From: an uncultured Collinsella sp.
Lineage (GTDB): Bacteria > Actinomycetota > Coriobacteriia > Coriobacteriales > Coriobacteriaceae
Length of the DNA: 25,768 nt
Assembly (NCBI GenBank): GCA_934630385.1
Contig: CAKTWE010000024.1
Span: 1 to 25,768, forward strand
Reading direction: 5' to 3'
Shown piece after piece: positions 6,927-15,488 of this stretch (within the stretch, counting starts at the first letter, position 1; each line of letters begins with the position of its first letter). Made by a program: the position numbers and the translations under genes. The notes beneath the pieces are model-generated. The model was not told where the DNA came from and ran no database searches. It was given only the letters and a program-made list of their open reading frames with translations.

Positions 6927-8732
6927 TTACTCCTGCTCGGACTCCTCAGCCTGCTTACGGCTGCGGATGAGGTGTGCCACGCCAATGCACAGCACCGCGC
7001 CACCAGCGATCCAAGTGAAGGTCACGCCGTTCAGGCCGGTGAGGGGGAGGCCAACCTGCTTGGTGTTGCCGATGGTGATGTTGACTTCACCAGTTTGGAC
7101 ATTGGCAGCGGAATTATCCGTAACGGTCAGCGTATTATCACCCGGAGTGTTGTCAAGGGTTCCGAGGGCGACATCGGAACGACGCTCGTCATTCTGAGAA
7201 GGACTAACCGTAATCTTCTCAAGCTCCGCCGCATTATCCTTATACTTTGCCTCGATAGTAAATGTGAAGGGATTAGCGACGGTATATTTTTCGTTCGGTG
7301 CCTTAATCTCAGTCACTGTGTAGGTACCGGCATCGAGACCTTTCACAGCGATCTTGCCCTCGTCCGTAGACTTGAACTTTACATACTCGGGAAGGTCGCT
7401 GTTATCGGCAACGTCCACAAGTTCGCCTGCGACAAAACCATTCCCGTCTTTTGAAGCAACATATTTGTTGTTAGACTTGATGGTAAAGACGGCATCCCCA
7501 AGGCCCTTCTCGGTGCCCTGATCGACCTTGTTAATGTTGAGCTGGAAAGTAAAGTCTCCGGCACCGCCCTCGACGGACGTTCCCGTTCCCTCGGTATAGG
7601 GGTTGTTGGAGTACTCGAGCTTAACAGTATTGAAATTGCCCTTCTTCTCGCCATTTCCGTTACCGGTAACGGCATTCTTGTTGAGCTTCGCCTTATAGAA
7701 GACAACGATCTGGGTGTTGGCGTCTACGCCCTGAACATCCTTGAGGCCCTTGTCACCGTCGCCGACCTTGAATTCCACCGTGAGGGTGTTGCTGCTGCTG
7801 GCATCAGCATTCGTCACGAAATAATTGTTCTTATTAATTTTAGTGTAGGTGGTGCCGTTCAGCGCATACACCTCTACCGATCCGTCAACGTAATCAAGGC
7901 CGCTGGAAAGCACATCGGTGAACTTATATGCATAGGAATCGTAGGTGGCATAGTTATCGGCGACCGATCCGGTAAGCTTGTAGGTCACTTCCTGTCCGAT
8001 TTGAGAGTTAGCAACGCCAGCCCAACCAGTTGCGCTCGTGGGATTATTCGGCGCCGAAGCAAGTACCTGCTTGCCGACGGTAGGGATACTGGTCTTCTCA
8101 GTTACAGTTACGGCATTACCGCCAACAACAGCAAAAATCGGGGACGTGCCGGTATCCTTCTTGGACGAATCGCTGAGAGCATTGGTCACAAACAGGTAAT
8201 AACCGCTACCGTTCGAAGCTTCGGGAGTCCAAGCAGTGCCAGCGACGATATCCGACTTGACCGGCTCCTCATCCCTGATGGCATTCGCAACTGCATAGAG
8301 AATATTATCGGTCGCGATTCGTGTTCCTTTGGTCGATTCCGACCCCGCGGTGCAGACTCCCGCATGCGCAGTGATGAAATCCGCGACTTCCTGAGGCGTA
8401 GGCTTCGCAGGAAGCTTTTCAGAATCACTTAAACTGTTATAAGCCTTCCAGTCATTCCTAATGGCTGTAATTACCTTCTCGCCAACCGAACTACTCGCCC
8501 ACGTAATGTCCTGAGCAGTCTTAACTCCATTCGTATCGGTCACCGTGGCCTTAAAGATCTGGTACGCCTTGAACGTGGTGCTCTCGTTGCCCGCGATCTG
8601 GCTAATCGTGATGCTGCCCGCCGCACCATCAGCAAACGCCATGGTCACCGGGGCCATGACGCCGCCGAAGCTCAACGCTGCTGTGAGGCCGGCGGTTACT
8701 GCCAGGCGTGCGATGTTCTTGCGCATGCTCAT
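6927..8732 (-). CDS. Major pilin, isopeptide-forming LPxTG fimbrial subunit
   Basis: The start is ATG 8732, with GGAGG eight bases upstream; an in-frame ATG at 8798 has no such site. The 601-aa product has a signal peptide (about 1-35, cleavage near AFA-DG). Its N-terminal domain ends with VTVTEK, where Lys213 is a candidate pilin-motif lysine. A middle domain probably forms a Lys221-Asn isopeptide bond (IPTVGKQV with YSNNP at 374-378). A CnaB-like domain (about 397-545) carries the E-box YTVTEIKAPNEKY. LPLTG (562-566), a membrane helix and a basic tail complete it. Its place next to the class C sortase suggests the shaft subunit. It resembles the neighbouring pilin at 8841-10508 but looks AT-richer by eye. 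Confidence 0.9.
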   Translation of the reverse strand: MSMRKNIARLAVTAGLTAALSFGGVMAPVTMAFADGAAGSITISQIAGNESTTFKAYQIFKATVTDTNGVKTAQDITWASSSVGEKVITAIRNDWKAYNSLSDSEKLPAKPTPQEVADFITAHAGVCTAGSESTKGTRIATDNILYAVANAIRDEEPVKSDIVAGTAWTPEASNGSGYYLFVTNALSDSSKKDTGTSPIFAVVGGNAVTVTEKTSIPTVGKQVLASAPNNPTSATGWAGVANSQIGQEVTYKLTGSVADNYATYDSYAYKFTDVLSSGLDYVDGSVEVYALNGTTYTKINKNNYFVTNADASSSNTLTVEFKVGDGDKGLKDVQGVDANTQIVVFYKAKLNKNAVTGNGNGEKKGNFNTVKLEYSNNPYTEGTGTSVEGGAGDFTFQLNINKVDQGTEKGLGDAVFTIKSNNKYVASKDGNGFVAGELVDVADNSDLPEYVKFKSTDEGKIAVKGLDAGTYTVTEIKAPNEKYTVANPFTFTIEAKYKDNAAELEKITVSPSQNDERRSDVALGTLDNTPGDNTLTVTDNSAANVQTGEVNITIGNTKQVGLPLTGLNGVTFTWIAGGAVLCIGVAHLIRSRKQAEESEQE

Positions 8733-8840
8733 CTTCTTTTCCTCCGTTTTCCGGTTGGTTCTCATTCGATCGGTCATCATCTGTCTGTGTCTTAGCATCT
8801 ACTTCGCTACGTCTCGCCCCGCTCTCTGTGGGGCTGCCAG

Positions 8841-10508
8841 CTACTCTTTATGGCTGCCACCTCCCCTCTTGACCAGGAGCGCGACCACGAGGAGCGCGGC
8901 TCCGGCGACCGCTGCGGCGGCCGCGGCGTACATTGCCATATCGCCAGTCGAGGGCATAAAGCCTCCGGTGGTAATGCTAGGGGGTGTTCCGGTGGGCGTG
9001 TTGATGAGCGACGCCTCCAGGCTGCCCGTCGACCCGTCCGCGCTGTCGGCGCGCAGGGGCGACTCGGCCGTGATGGTGAGTTTGGGCTTGGCGGCGGCCA
9101 CCTGGTCGACGTCCAGGCCCTCGGCCTTGACCGTCACGGAGCGCGTGCCCTCAAAGGCGGTGTAGCCCTTGGGCGCCTTGAGTTCGCGGACCTCCAGCTT
9201 GCCCGAGTCCACACCCGAGACGGTCACGCGGCCGTCCTCGCCCGTGGTGACGGTGGCCTTGCCCTCCGCATCCCACGTGCCGTCGGCCGCCAGCGTGCGA
9301 CCGCGGTCGTCGGCGATGCTCAGGACCGCCCCGGCAAGCGGCTTGTCGCCGTCGCTGCCGCGCTTGGTGAGCGCGAGATCCCAGGTGTAGGCGCACGCAT
9401 CGTCGCTCGGCGTGCGGGTGAAGCCGGCGTCACCGGACTGGTCGGCAAAGGGAGAGCGCGGGTAGCGCAGGTAGACCTCGTTGGGGTTGCCCTTCGCGAT
9501 GCCGTGGTTGCACGCGCTGTTGAGTGGCGCATTGTACACGGCGACCACGCGGGCGCCCGCGGTGAAGGCGTCGACCCCGCCGAGCGCGGCGATAAGGTCA
9601 CCGGTGCGCACGGTGAAGGTTCCGTCCGCCGCTACCTTGGTGGCGCACTGGGCCGTGATATCGGTCCAGCCCTGCGTGGGCTCGGTGCCGGCGTGCCCGT
9701 CCTTACCGGCCGAGACGGCGTCAAAGCCGCCGTCCGCGCCCGCCGCCACGTACACATGCATGCTCGCGGCCACCTTGGAGGGGTCGAGCCCCGCGCTCAT
9801 GGTGTCAACGAACCGCACCGTATAGGTGTCGTAGGCGGTAAGACCCGCCGGAACCGTGGCAGAGAGGCGCCAGTACAGGTTGTCGGCGACCGTGGCGTCG
9901 GCGGCCTTCTGCCAGGCGGCGGTGCTGTCCTCCAGCACGTGCTTGGCGACCTTGGGGGTCGCGGCCTTGGGCTTGACGGTGACGGAGCTGCCGCCGACCA
10001 GGGCCATGATCGGCGCGGTGCCGGCCTCGTTCTGGGAGATGGCGTCGTCTTTGGCGACGATGAGCCAGTAGCCGCTAGGCAGCTCGGCCGCCGTGCCCGC
10101 GTTAAGGGCCACGGACTCGGCGGCAGAGCTCTGGAGGGAACGAGCGAGCTGTGCGCTCAGCGTGCTCGTAAGGTGGGAATCGGTGTTGAGCCACTCGGCA
10201 GCTTCCTGCGCGGTGGTCTGGGAATTGGGCATGCCGGCGCTGTGCAGCACAGGCAGTGCGGCGTCGCGCACGGCGTCGCTTGCCCAGGCAAGGTCGGTGG
10301 CGATCTTGGCGTCGTTGTCGCCGTCGACGACGTTGGCGCTAAAGATCTGGTAGGCGTCGTAGCTGCGCGCTATGTTGCCGCTCACCGTGATGGAACCGGT
10401 CGAGGTCGGCGCGGCCTGCGCGGATGCGGGGAACACAACCGCGCAGATGCCGATCAGGAGGGCAAGCAGCGCAAACAAGATCGGGAAGGAGCAAACTTTC
10501 TTATTCAC
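8841..10508 (-). CDS. Ancillary pilin with noncanonical MPSTG sorting motif
   Basis: The start is the GTG at 10508, preceded by GGAGG at eight bases. It overlaps the stop of the upstream adhesin by eight bases (GTGAATAA). The 555-aa product has a signal peptide (about 1-33) and an N-terminal domain parallel to the major pilin (GSITVSGNIARSYDAYQIF against GSITISQ...FKAYQIF). VTVKPK (176-181) holds a candidate linkage lysine, and a CnaB-like domain carries the E-box LEVRELKAPKGY (438-449). The anchor is MPSTG (518-522), an alanine-rich membrane helix and KRGGGSHKE. Where the major pilin has YSNNP, this protein has YPRSP, so the bond-forming Asn may be absent. The gene looks clearly GC-richer than both neighbours. 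It is likely a minor or basal subunit. Confidence 0.88.
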   Translation of the reverse strand: MNKKVCSFPILFALLALLIGICAVVFPASAQAAPTSTGSITVSGNIARSYDAYQIFSANVVDGDNDAKIATDLAWASDAVRDAALPVLHSAGMPNSQTTAQEAAEWLNTDSHLTSTLSAQLARSLQSSAAESVALNAGTAAELPSGYWLIVAKDDAISQNEAGTAPIMALVGGSSVTVKPKAATPKVAKHVLEDSTAAWQKAADATVADNLYWRLSATVPAGLTAYDTYTVRFVDTMSAGLDPSKVAASMHVYVAAGADGGFDAVSAGKDGHAGTEPTQGWTDITAQCATKVAADGTFTVRTGDLIAALGGVDAFTAGARVVAVYNAPLNSACNHGIAKGNPNEVYLRYPRSPFADQSGDAGFTRTPSDDACAYTWDLALTKRGSDGDKPLAGAVLSIADDRGRTLAADGTWDAEGKATVTTGEDGRVTVSGVDSGKLEVRELKAPKGYTAFEGTRSVTVKAEGLDVDQVAAAKPKLTITAESPLRADSADGSTGSLEASLINTPTGTPPSITTGGFMPSTGDMAMYAAAAAAVAGAALLVVALLVKRGGGSHKE

Positions 10509-13500
10509 GACGCTCGCCTCCCTTCGCATTCGCCTTGCGACGAATGTGCATCCAGGCCACAGCAGCGCAAAGCACCGCCGCGCCGGCAAGGTACGTCAGA
10601 GTGACGCCCGACATACCAGAAAGGGGCAAAGAGGTGGAGTAGGTGTTGGTGAAGGTGGGGCCGTGCTCATTGGGATTGTTACTGTTAAAGACAATGGGCT
10701 TCTGGTCGTCGATAGGATTACCGCCAGCGTCCTGGATCTTGGTGTAGGTTACCGTGGTGGCCTTGATTGTTCCGTCTTTTTGGTCCGTCATTGTGACATC
10801 AAATCGATAGACCGACTCGTCGTACTTGTACTTGTAGTTCTTAAACGGCGTGGTCGGCTGCCGTTCGCGAACGTAATAAGTAAAGGTTTTGCTCGCACCG
10901 CGACCCGTGGAGTCGGACGCGAGTTTTTCGAGGTCTTTTAGTTCGTACTTAATCTCGTCGAAGCTTAAGGTCTGGGACTTACCAGCGTCGGTCTTGGTCG
11001 ACTTATTCTGAACGTTCTTCGTGAACTCTTTGTCGGTCGCAAGCTGAAGCGTAAACTCCTTCATCTCGCCGCCCTCAACGACCTTAGTCGCCTTAGGAGT
11101 CCAGGAGCCGCTGGAGGTGTACGGAGTGTACTCGTTGGTGAAAGTCGTTGAGTTATCTTTGCAGGCAATTGGATAATAGTCATCGCTCTTCTGCAAGTTG
11201 TCCCATGATTTTGTGACACTCCACATCCCAGATGACTTGTCGAGTTCATGCTTGGTCACTTCGACCTTTTCAATCGTGTAGTTATGGATTTTGAGAGCTA
11301 TCTGTACGTTCGACTCGTCCTTTTTCGGAACAGTCATGAGCTCGGTCGGGTTATCCTTGGCGCTTACCACAATCTCATACACAGCGGAGTCGTACGTGAT
11401 ACCGGGTTCAGCGCCGGAATCTTCGACCAAGTAGTATGTGATAGTGGTTGTGTCAGCTGTACCACTAGTTGCGAACTGTTCATCAAGATCAAACGTGATG
11501 TTACCGCTTGCGTCATTTTTTGCAGTTCCAACCTCGGTGCAAACGTTACGATTGAATGTCGCGCTAGCCAAAGGGTCGGTTGAGTCCTTGCGGTAGACCC
11601 TAAAGGTAAACTGATTCTCTTCGAGCTTCTCGTTCACATTTGTCTGCGAATTACGTAGTACCTTGGTCGCCTTGAGCTTGAGGCTCGGATAGACATACGT
11701 GTCCTCAGGCGCGCCCATGTACAGGTCGCCGTTCGACATGATGCCGCCGCCATGGTCCCAGGAATAGTTGCCGGTGATGAACGTTGTCGCAACTTTTTGC
11801 GCATTGATCGCGGCTTCGTCTTGAGCTGTAACACCCGAGCTCAGGCCGATGCTTTTATATACCTGCACGCCACCGTTAGCGGGGATAGTAATGGCTTGCG
11901 TAAGCTCTTTACTTCCCTTGTATTTGGCGTCACCGCCGCCAAGCATTTTGCCAATCACCGCCGCGATCGGGGTCTTATGATCCTCCGCCGCAAGGAAGAA
12001 GTCCGCGTGGCCGTTTTCGCGAAACTCTTTGGCATTGTAGGCGTCAGTATCCTGGTTCTTTTTGTGGTCAAGGCCTTCGTAGCCACCAGCGGATAGGTGA
12101 GGGGTGCCTTCGTTACCGCTATTCTTTTCAGAATTATAATCAGCTTTTGCGTCCTGCTGATCTTTGGCAGACGAATTGCCAAAGATTGCTGTGCCCTCAG
12201 TGTTCGTTACCAACGTCTTGCCCGTAGGGCAGACTGCAACGCCACCGCCATAGCCGCCAGCGGTATTGGCGCTAACGTACGAGTTATATATGAATAGCCT
12301 ACCAGCAGTCTTCTCCTTGCCCAAATCCGAGTTTCCCTGGACAAAGATACCGCCTCCGCCCCAGTCAAAGCGAGACATGCAAGAGTTATTAGTGATGTAG
12401 ACTGGGCTATCGTTTGACGACCCATTTATCATCGCGTCAACCATCTGGCCCACTCGAATGCCAGCACCTTCAGATCGGTAGCTCACGTTAGAGGCAATAA
12501 TTCCTCCCGTGATTTTCAGCCACGCCATACCCGTACGGGATTGCTCATTACGGTCGACATCCGTGACATAAACACCGCCGCCGGCTTCCTTGGAGTAGTT
12601 GCCGGTAATCTGGCCGCCCGAAATGGTGACATGAGTACCGTTTCTAGCGGCAAGTCCAGCGCCGCCATGATCGCCATAACCATCATGGCAACAGAAATTG
12701 GCATATTTATTGTTAGTGATGTAGCCACCGGAAACAGTGACGCTGCCGTTTTCGGCCATGATGCCGCCACCAAAGCCAGCAGAATCAAGCGTGCTGTTGC
12801 CGGAGATTACGCCATTAGTTATAGTGACCGTGGAGCCTTTAGCATACACACCACCGCCACTATAAGCGCTGTTGCCGGCAATTACGCCACCGGTCAAATT
12901 AAGGGTCGAGGCACTACCTTTCTCGTTGGAAACCATAATGCCCGCGCCCGCGGGCGAGCCAGAAGCGCCACACACATAGCCGCCGCTCATGTTGACAGTA
13001 GAGCCGTTCTCGGCATAGACCAAGCTGCTAACGCTGCCACCTTGTTTTTGCGTGATCACGCCGCTCACAAGGTTAAACGTGCCGCCCTTGCCGTTGTTGT
13101 TATACAGATTGATGAGCTTTAGATTTGCGTTGCCGCCGCACGCCACGATGGCACCCTTAATATCGACGCTATGACTGACAAGCGTCTCGATTGTCCCTGT
13201 ACCACTCGGGGTCGATTTGGTCACGTAGTAGGTAAGATTAGACGGAATGCCATCAACGTAATTTAGCACGGCTTTCTTGCCATAATTATCGGGATTCAGC
13301 TTCTGCCCCTGATCAGTCAGCTGTTGGACATCGTTGACCGTCTCAGTCACCGGCGCGGAGTCCTTAATTTCGTCCTTAATTGTAAGTGTTGCGCCATTAG
13401 CAACATCAAATAACGGCTTATCGGTGTTCAAGCACTTGATCTTATGACCGTTTAGATTAAGGGTGATCTCGCCAGCTTGATCAAGCCTAATCTCATCTCT

Positions 13501-14016
13501 GCATTCAATATCGGCAACAAGCGTAAAAGTAGCGGAGCCTTTTGTATCTCGAAAGTTCTTGTCAGGAAGCTTCTTACTGAGATCAGACCCACTTGTGATT
13601 TCGTAAGTCGATTTATTCTCTGCAGCAAGTGCGCTTGAATCCTCGCCGTTAGCACTATCATCAGAAGGCTGCGCATCCGCAGGCTGCGCGTCACCCTCTG
13701 CCTCCGTGTCATTGGACGACGGACCCGCGACGTTAGCATCGACAGACGCTTCGCCACTCTCGACATCGTCGCTATTCAGGTTCTCGGCGTCTTTGCTCGT
13801 GGAATTGTCCGCACCGGCGCCCTCGGCCGACGTGTCCTCGTCCGCAACAACCTCCTCGGCGACAACCGCCTGGGAGTCATTGGCAATGGCCTGCGAGATT
13901 GGAGGCATGACGAGCGACAGTACCAGGCTCAAAACGGAGGCTCCGCACAAAACGCCTGCCAGTACACGGCGCGTCGCTTTATTACTCTGCTTAGATTTGT
14001 CCGAATTCGCTTTCAT
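10501..14016 (-). CDS. Large surface adhesin/tip pilin: beta-helix plus two FctA-like domains, LPLSG anchor
   Basis: This 1171-aa protein starts at ATG 14016, with GGGGAGGAG seven bases upstream. It has a signal peptide (about 1-46) and an acidic Ser/Asp/Glu/Ala-rich linker (about 47-135). A right-handed beta-helix region (about 160-610, resuming at 745-770) is full of GGGVYAKGSTVTITNGVISG-type turns. Two Spy0128/FctA-type pilin domains follow (about 775-915 and 972-1128). Candidate isopeptide residues are Lys785/Glu865 and Lys978/Glu1051/Asn1124 (TFTNTY). LPLSG (1130-1134), a membrane helix and a basic tail end it. It is the first gene of the pilus operon and the largest subunit, which suits a tip adhesin. 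The beta-helix could bind host or microbial glycans; that is inference. Confidence 0.88.
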   Translation of the reverse strand: MKANSDKSKQSNKATRRVLAGVLCGASVLSLVLSLVMPPISQAIANDSQAVVAEEVVADEDTSAEGAGADNSTSKDAENLNSDDVESGEASVDANVAGPSSNDTEAEGDAQPADAQPSDDSANGEDSSALAAENKSTYEITSGSDLSKKLPDKNFRDTKGSATFTLVADIECRDEIRLDQAGEITLNLNGHKIKCLNTDKPLFDVANGATLTIKDEIKDSAPVTETVNDVQQLTDQGQKLNPDNYGKKAVLNYVDGIPSNLTYYVTKSTPSGTGTIETLVSHSVDIKGAIVACGGNANLKLINLYNNNGKGGTFNLVSGVITQKQGGSVSSLVYAENGSTVNMSGGYVCGASGSPAGAGIMVSNEKGSASTLNLTGGVIAGNSAYSGGGVYAKGSTVTITNGVISGNSTLDSAGFGGGIMAENGSVTVSGGYITNNKYANFCCHDGYGDHGGAGLAARNGTHVTISGGQITGNYSKEAGGGVYVTDVDRNEQSRTGMAWLKITGGIIASNVSYRSEGAGIRVGQMVDAMINGSSNDSPVYITNNSCMSRFDWGGGGIFVQGNSDLGKEKTAGRLFIYNSYVSANTAGGYGGGVAVCPTGKTLVTNTEGTAIFGNSSAKDQQDAKADYNSEKNSGNEGTPHLSAGGYEGLDHKKNQDTDAYNAKEFRENGHADFFLAAEDHKTPIAAVIGKMLGGGDAKYKGSKELTQAITIPANGGVQVYKSIGLSSGVTAQDEAAINAQKVATTFITGNYSWDHGGGIMSNGDLYMGAPEDTYVYPSLKLKATKVLRNSQTNVNEKLEENQFTFRVYRKDSTDPLASATFNRNVCTEVGTAKNDASGNITFDLDEQFATSGTADTTTITYYLVEDSGAEPGITYDSAVYEIVVSAKDNPTELMTVPKKDESNVQIALKIHNYTIEKVEVTKHELDKSSGMWSVTKSWDNLQKSDDYYPIACKDNSTTFTNEYTPYTSSGSWTPKATKVVEGGEMKEFTLQLATDKEFTKNVQNKSTKTDAGKSQTLSFDEIKYELKDLEKLASDSTGRGASKTFTYYVRERQPTTPFKNYKYKYDESVYRFDVTMTDQKDGTIKATTVTYTKIQDAGGNPIDDQKPIVFNSNNPNEHGPTFTNTYSTSLPLSGMSGVTLTYLAGAAVLCAAVAWMHIRRKANAKGGERRE

Positions 14017-14071
14017 CGATGTCTCCTCCCCAAGAGACCGCGATCTTGCTCTTTCACTATCAAACGTATCT

Positions 14072-14090
14072 GCGCAATCTGTAATTGCGC
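14072..14090. promoter_or_regulatory. Small hairpin in the putative pilus mRNA leader
   Basis: GCGCAAT / ATTGCGC with the loop CTGTA lies between the proposed promoter and the adhesin ATG. It could be an operator or an RNA leader structure. Only the inverted repeat itself is seen. Confidence 0.35.
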
Positions 14091-14105
14091 TCGTTTAGTT
14101 TACAT

Positions 14106-14135
14106 ATTGTAACGATTGTTTAGACATCTGAGCAA
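14106..14135 (-). promoter_or_regulatory. Candidate promoter of the pilus operon
   Basis: On the minus strand, TTGCTC (14135-14130) as -35 and TACAAT (14111-14106) as -10, spacer 18. The 5' leader would be roughly 80-90 bases. The -35 box overlaps ATCTGAGCAA (14126-14135), whose exact inverted copy TTGCTCAGAT lies at 14179-14188. A regulator binding these would cover the promoter. Confidence 0.45.
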
Positions 14136-14281
14136 CAAAACCAACATTTTTGTAGCGGATTCTCAATTCTCTTGACATTTGCTCAGATTTACCTTCGTTT
14201 ATTCGCTATCTATTATTTGTTTCTACTGGTAATTTAGCTGCACATCATTTTTTAATGGCATTAGATTTATTTGCACAAATT

Positions 14282-14334
14282 TTTGCTCAAGAGCAAACAT
14301 ACCGCTCACGGTCGAAAATCGGCCGTGAGCGGTA
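14282..14334. other. Two adjacent hairpins in the pilus upstream region
   Basis: TTTGCTC-AA-GAGCAAA (14282-14297) is followed by a 12-bp stem TACCGCTCACGG / CCGTGAGCGGTA (14300-14311, 14323-14334). Neither is followed by a clear T-run on either strand. They could end read-through from the HAD gene or be part of a regulator site. Confidence 0.4.
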
Positions 14335-14473
14335 GGTCATCAACCGGAAGGAATATCCTACCAAATTGATGAGAATATCTTTAACCCATCGGCGGTTAGA
14401 AGCGTAATGCTCAGACAACCATATTTGAATTTACGCGCAGATTTTAGGCATCAATTCGCCTAAATCGCCTGAG

Positions 14474-14507
14474 ACTACCACAAAGGTGCCTGCCTCCCTG
14501 TGGTGGT
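14474..14507. repeat. Hairpin repeat family 2, copy 2 (degenerate)
   Basis: ACTACCACAAAGG opposite CCTGTGGTGGT, with the loop motif GCCTG preserved but mismatches near the loop. It lies 13 bases past the stop of the HAD gene (14520), the same 3' placement as copy 1. Confidence 0.7.
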
Positions 14508-14519
14508 TCTCCCCCTGCG

Positions 14520-15341
14520 CTACAGCAGATGCTCCTCGATAAAGATCGCGATGCCGTCTTCGTCGTTGCTTGCGGTTACAAAGTCGGCGGCGGCACAGGT
14601 GGCGTCGCTGCCATTTGCCATGGCCACGCCCACGCCGGCGTCAGCAACCATGCGAGTGTCGTTATCGGCATCGCCAAACACGCAGATGTCCTGGAGCTCC
14701 ATGTCGTTGAGCTCCGCCACGCGCACAAGGCCGCGCGTCTTGGACACGCGCGGGTCCATGAACTCGTAGAGCCACTGCGTGGTTTGCAGAGCCGCCGCCT
14801 TAACAGTGTCATCGGCAAACGTCGACGCCCGCTCAATCACCCGCGGCATTACCTCGGGCGCCATGGTAAACATCACCTTGGGCTGCGGCTCGCGCAAAAA
14901 CTCAGCAAAATCGACCACCTGGTAGGGCGCGCCGTCGACGCGCGACAGGTGCTCGACGAACGCATTGCTCTCGGGCACATAGAGCACGCCGTTTCGGGGG
15001 CAGACGGGCGTTGCCGGCAGGCCCGCCATGTGCTTGCAGATGCGCGCGATGGTCTCGCCCGGCAGCGGGTAGCTCAGCTCGTTGATGCCGTGCGCACGGT
15101 CGATGACCTCGGCACCACCACAGCCCACCAGCACGTCTACCAGTCCTTCGATGCCCCAGAGCTCGTACATGGCCTCGGTCGCGTGGGCGTCGCGCCCGGT
15201 GCACAGGCCAAAGAGCACGCCGCGCTCGCGCAGGGCGCGGATCGCCGCAACGGTGCGCGGGGACACCGTGTGCTGGCTCGTGAGCAGCGTACCGTCGATA
15301 TCGCAGAACACGGCTTTGATGTGGCTGAAGGTGGCGTCCAT
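14520..15341 (-). CDS. HAD-superfamily hydrolase, Cof-type subfamily IIB
   Basis: The 273-aa product is predicted to be a cytosolic, Mg-dependent phosphatase, likely on sugar phosphates or similar small metabolites. Motif I is VFCDIDGTLLTSQ with the nucleophile Asp near residue 14; motif II is GLCTGRD; motif IV is CVFGDADNDTRMVADAGVGVAMANG near the C-terminus. A cap domain of the IIB type sits between motifs II and III. The ATG at 15341 gives the normal family N-terminus. The frame stays open upstream through a palindromic repeat, but those codons are not part of the protein. The ribosome site is weak (GAAAG). The family is certain; the substrate cannot be told. Confidence 0.92.
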   Translation of the reverse strand: MDATFSHIKAVFCDIDGTLLTSQHTVSPRTVAAIRALRERGVLFGLCTGRDAHATEAMYELWGIEGLVDVLVGCGGAEVIDRAHGINELSYPLPGETIARICKHMAGLPATPVCPRNGVLYVPESNAFVEHLSRVDGAPYQVVDFAEFLREPQPKVMFTMAPEVMPRVIERASTFADDTVKAAALQTTQWLYEFMDPRVSKTRGLVRVAELNDMELQDICVFGDADNDTRMVADAGVGVAMANGSDATCAAADFVTASNDEDGIAIFIEEHLL

Positions 15342-15394
15342 GGGGGTCTTTCTGGGTTGTGCGGCGGTGTGGGGTGTATTCGCAAACGGCGTAC

Positions 15395-15404
15395 ATGGTA
15401 TACC
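15395..15404 (-). promoter_or_regulatory. Possible extended -10 promoter of the HAD gene
   Basis: The palindrome TGGTATACCA gives TGG-TATACC on the minus strand, an extended -10 shape about 55 bases upstream of the HAD ATG. No -35 box was recognised, so confidence is low. Confidence 0.3.
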
Positions 15405-15433
15405 AAGGCGCAGGCGCGGCCCGTCAAAGCAAA

Positions 15434-15470
15434 AACCGCCACAAAGGTGCCTGGCCCCTTTGTGGCGGTT
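15434..15470. repeat. Hairpin repeat family 2, copy 3
   Basis: Perfect 14-bp arms (AACCGCCACAAAGG / CCTTTGTGGCGGTT) with loop TGCCTGGCC. Relative to copy 1, one A-T pair of the stem is a G-C pair, changed on both arms. It is preceded by AAAGCAAAAACC, the same flank as copy 4, and lies 18 bases from family 1 copy B. Confidence 0.88.
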
Positions 15471-15488
15471 GCGACGTCTACGGGCCAA

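Larger units (their letters stand above)
14017..14519. other. AT-rich 503-bp intergenic region upstream of the pilus operon
   Basis: No gene was found here. It holds the pilus promoter candidate (14106-14135), a 7-bp hairpin in the likely 5' leader (14072-14090), and repeated TTGCTC/GAGCAA motifs. There is a strong hairpin at 14300-14334, a small one at 14443-14464 (TTTAGGC/GCCTAAA), and a worn family 2 repeat at 14474-14507. About 14091-14290 is strikingly AT-rich against the GC-rich surroundings. Between 14341 and 14440 nothing was recognised. Confidence 0.6.

Noticed and set aside
8816..8834. GCCCC/GGGGC hairpin between the ancillary and major pilin genes
   Set aside because: Only 5 bp with a 9-base loop and no T-run; too weak to call a terminator.
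14173..14205. TTGACA at 14173 as a plus-strand promoter
   Set aside because: No -10 hexamer at the right distance and no plus-strand gene downstream.
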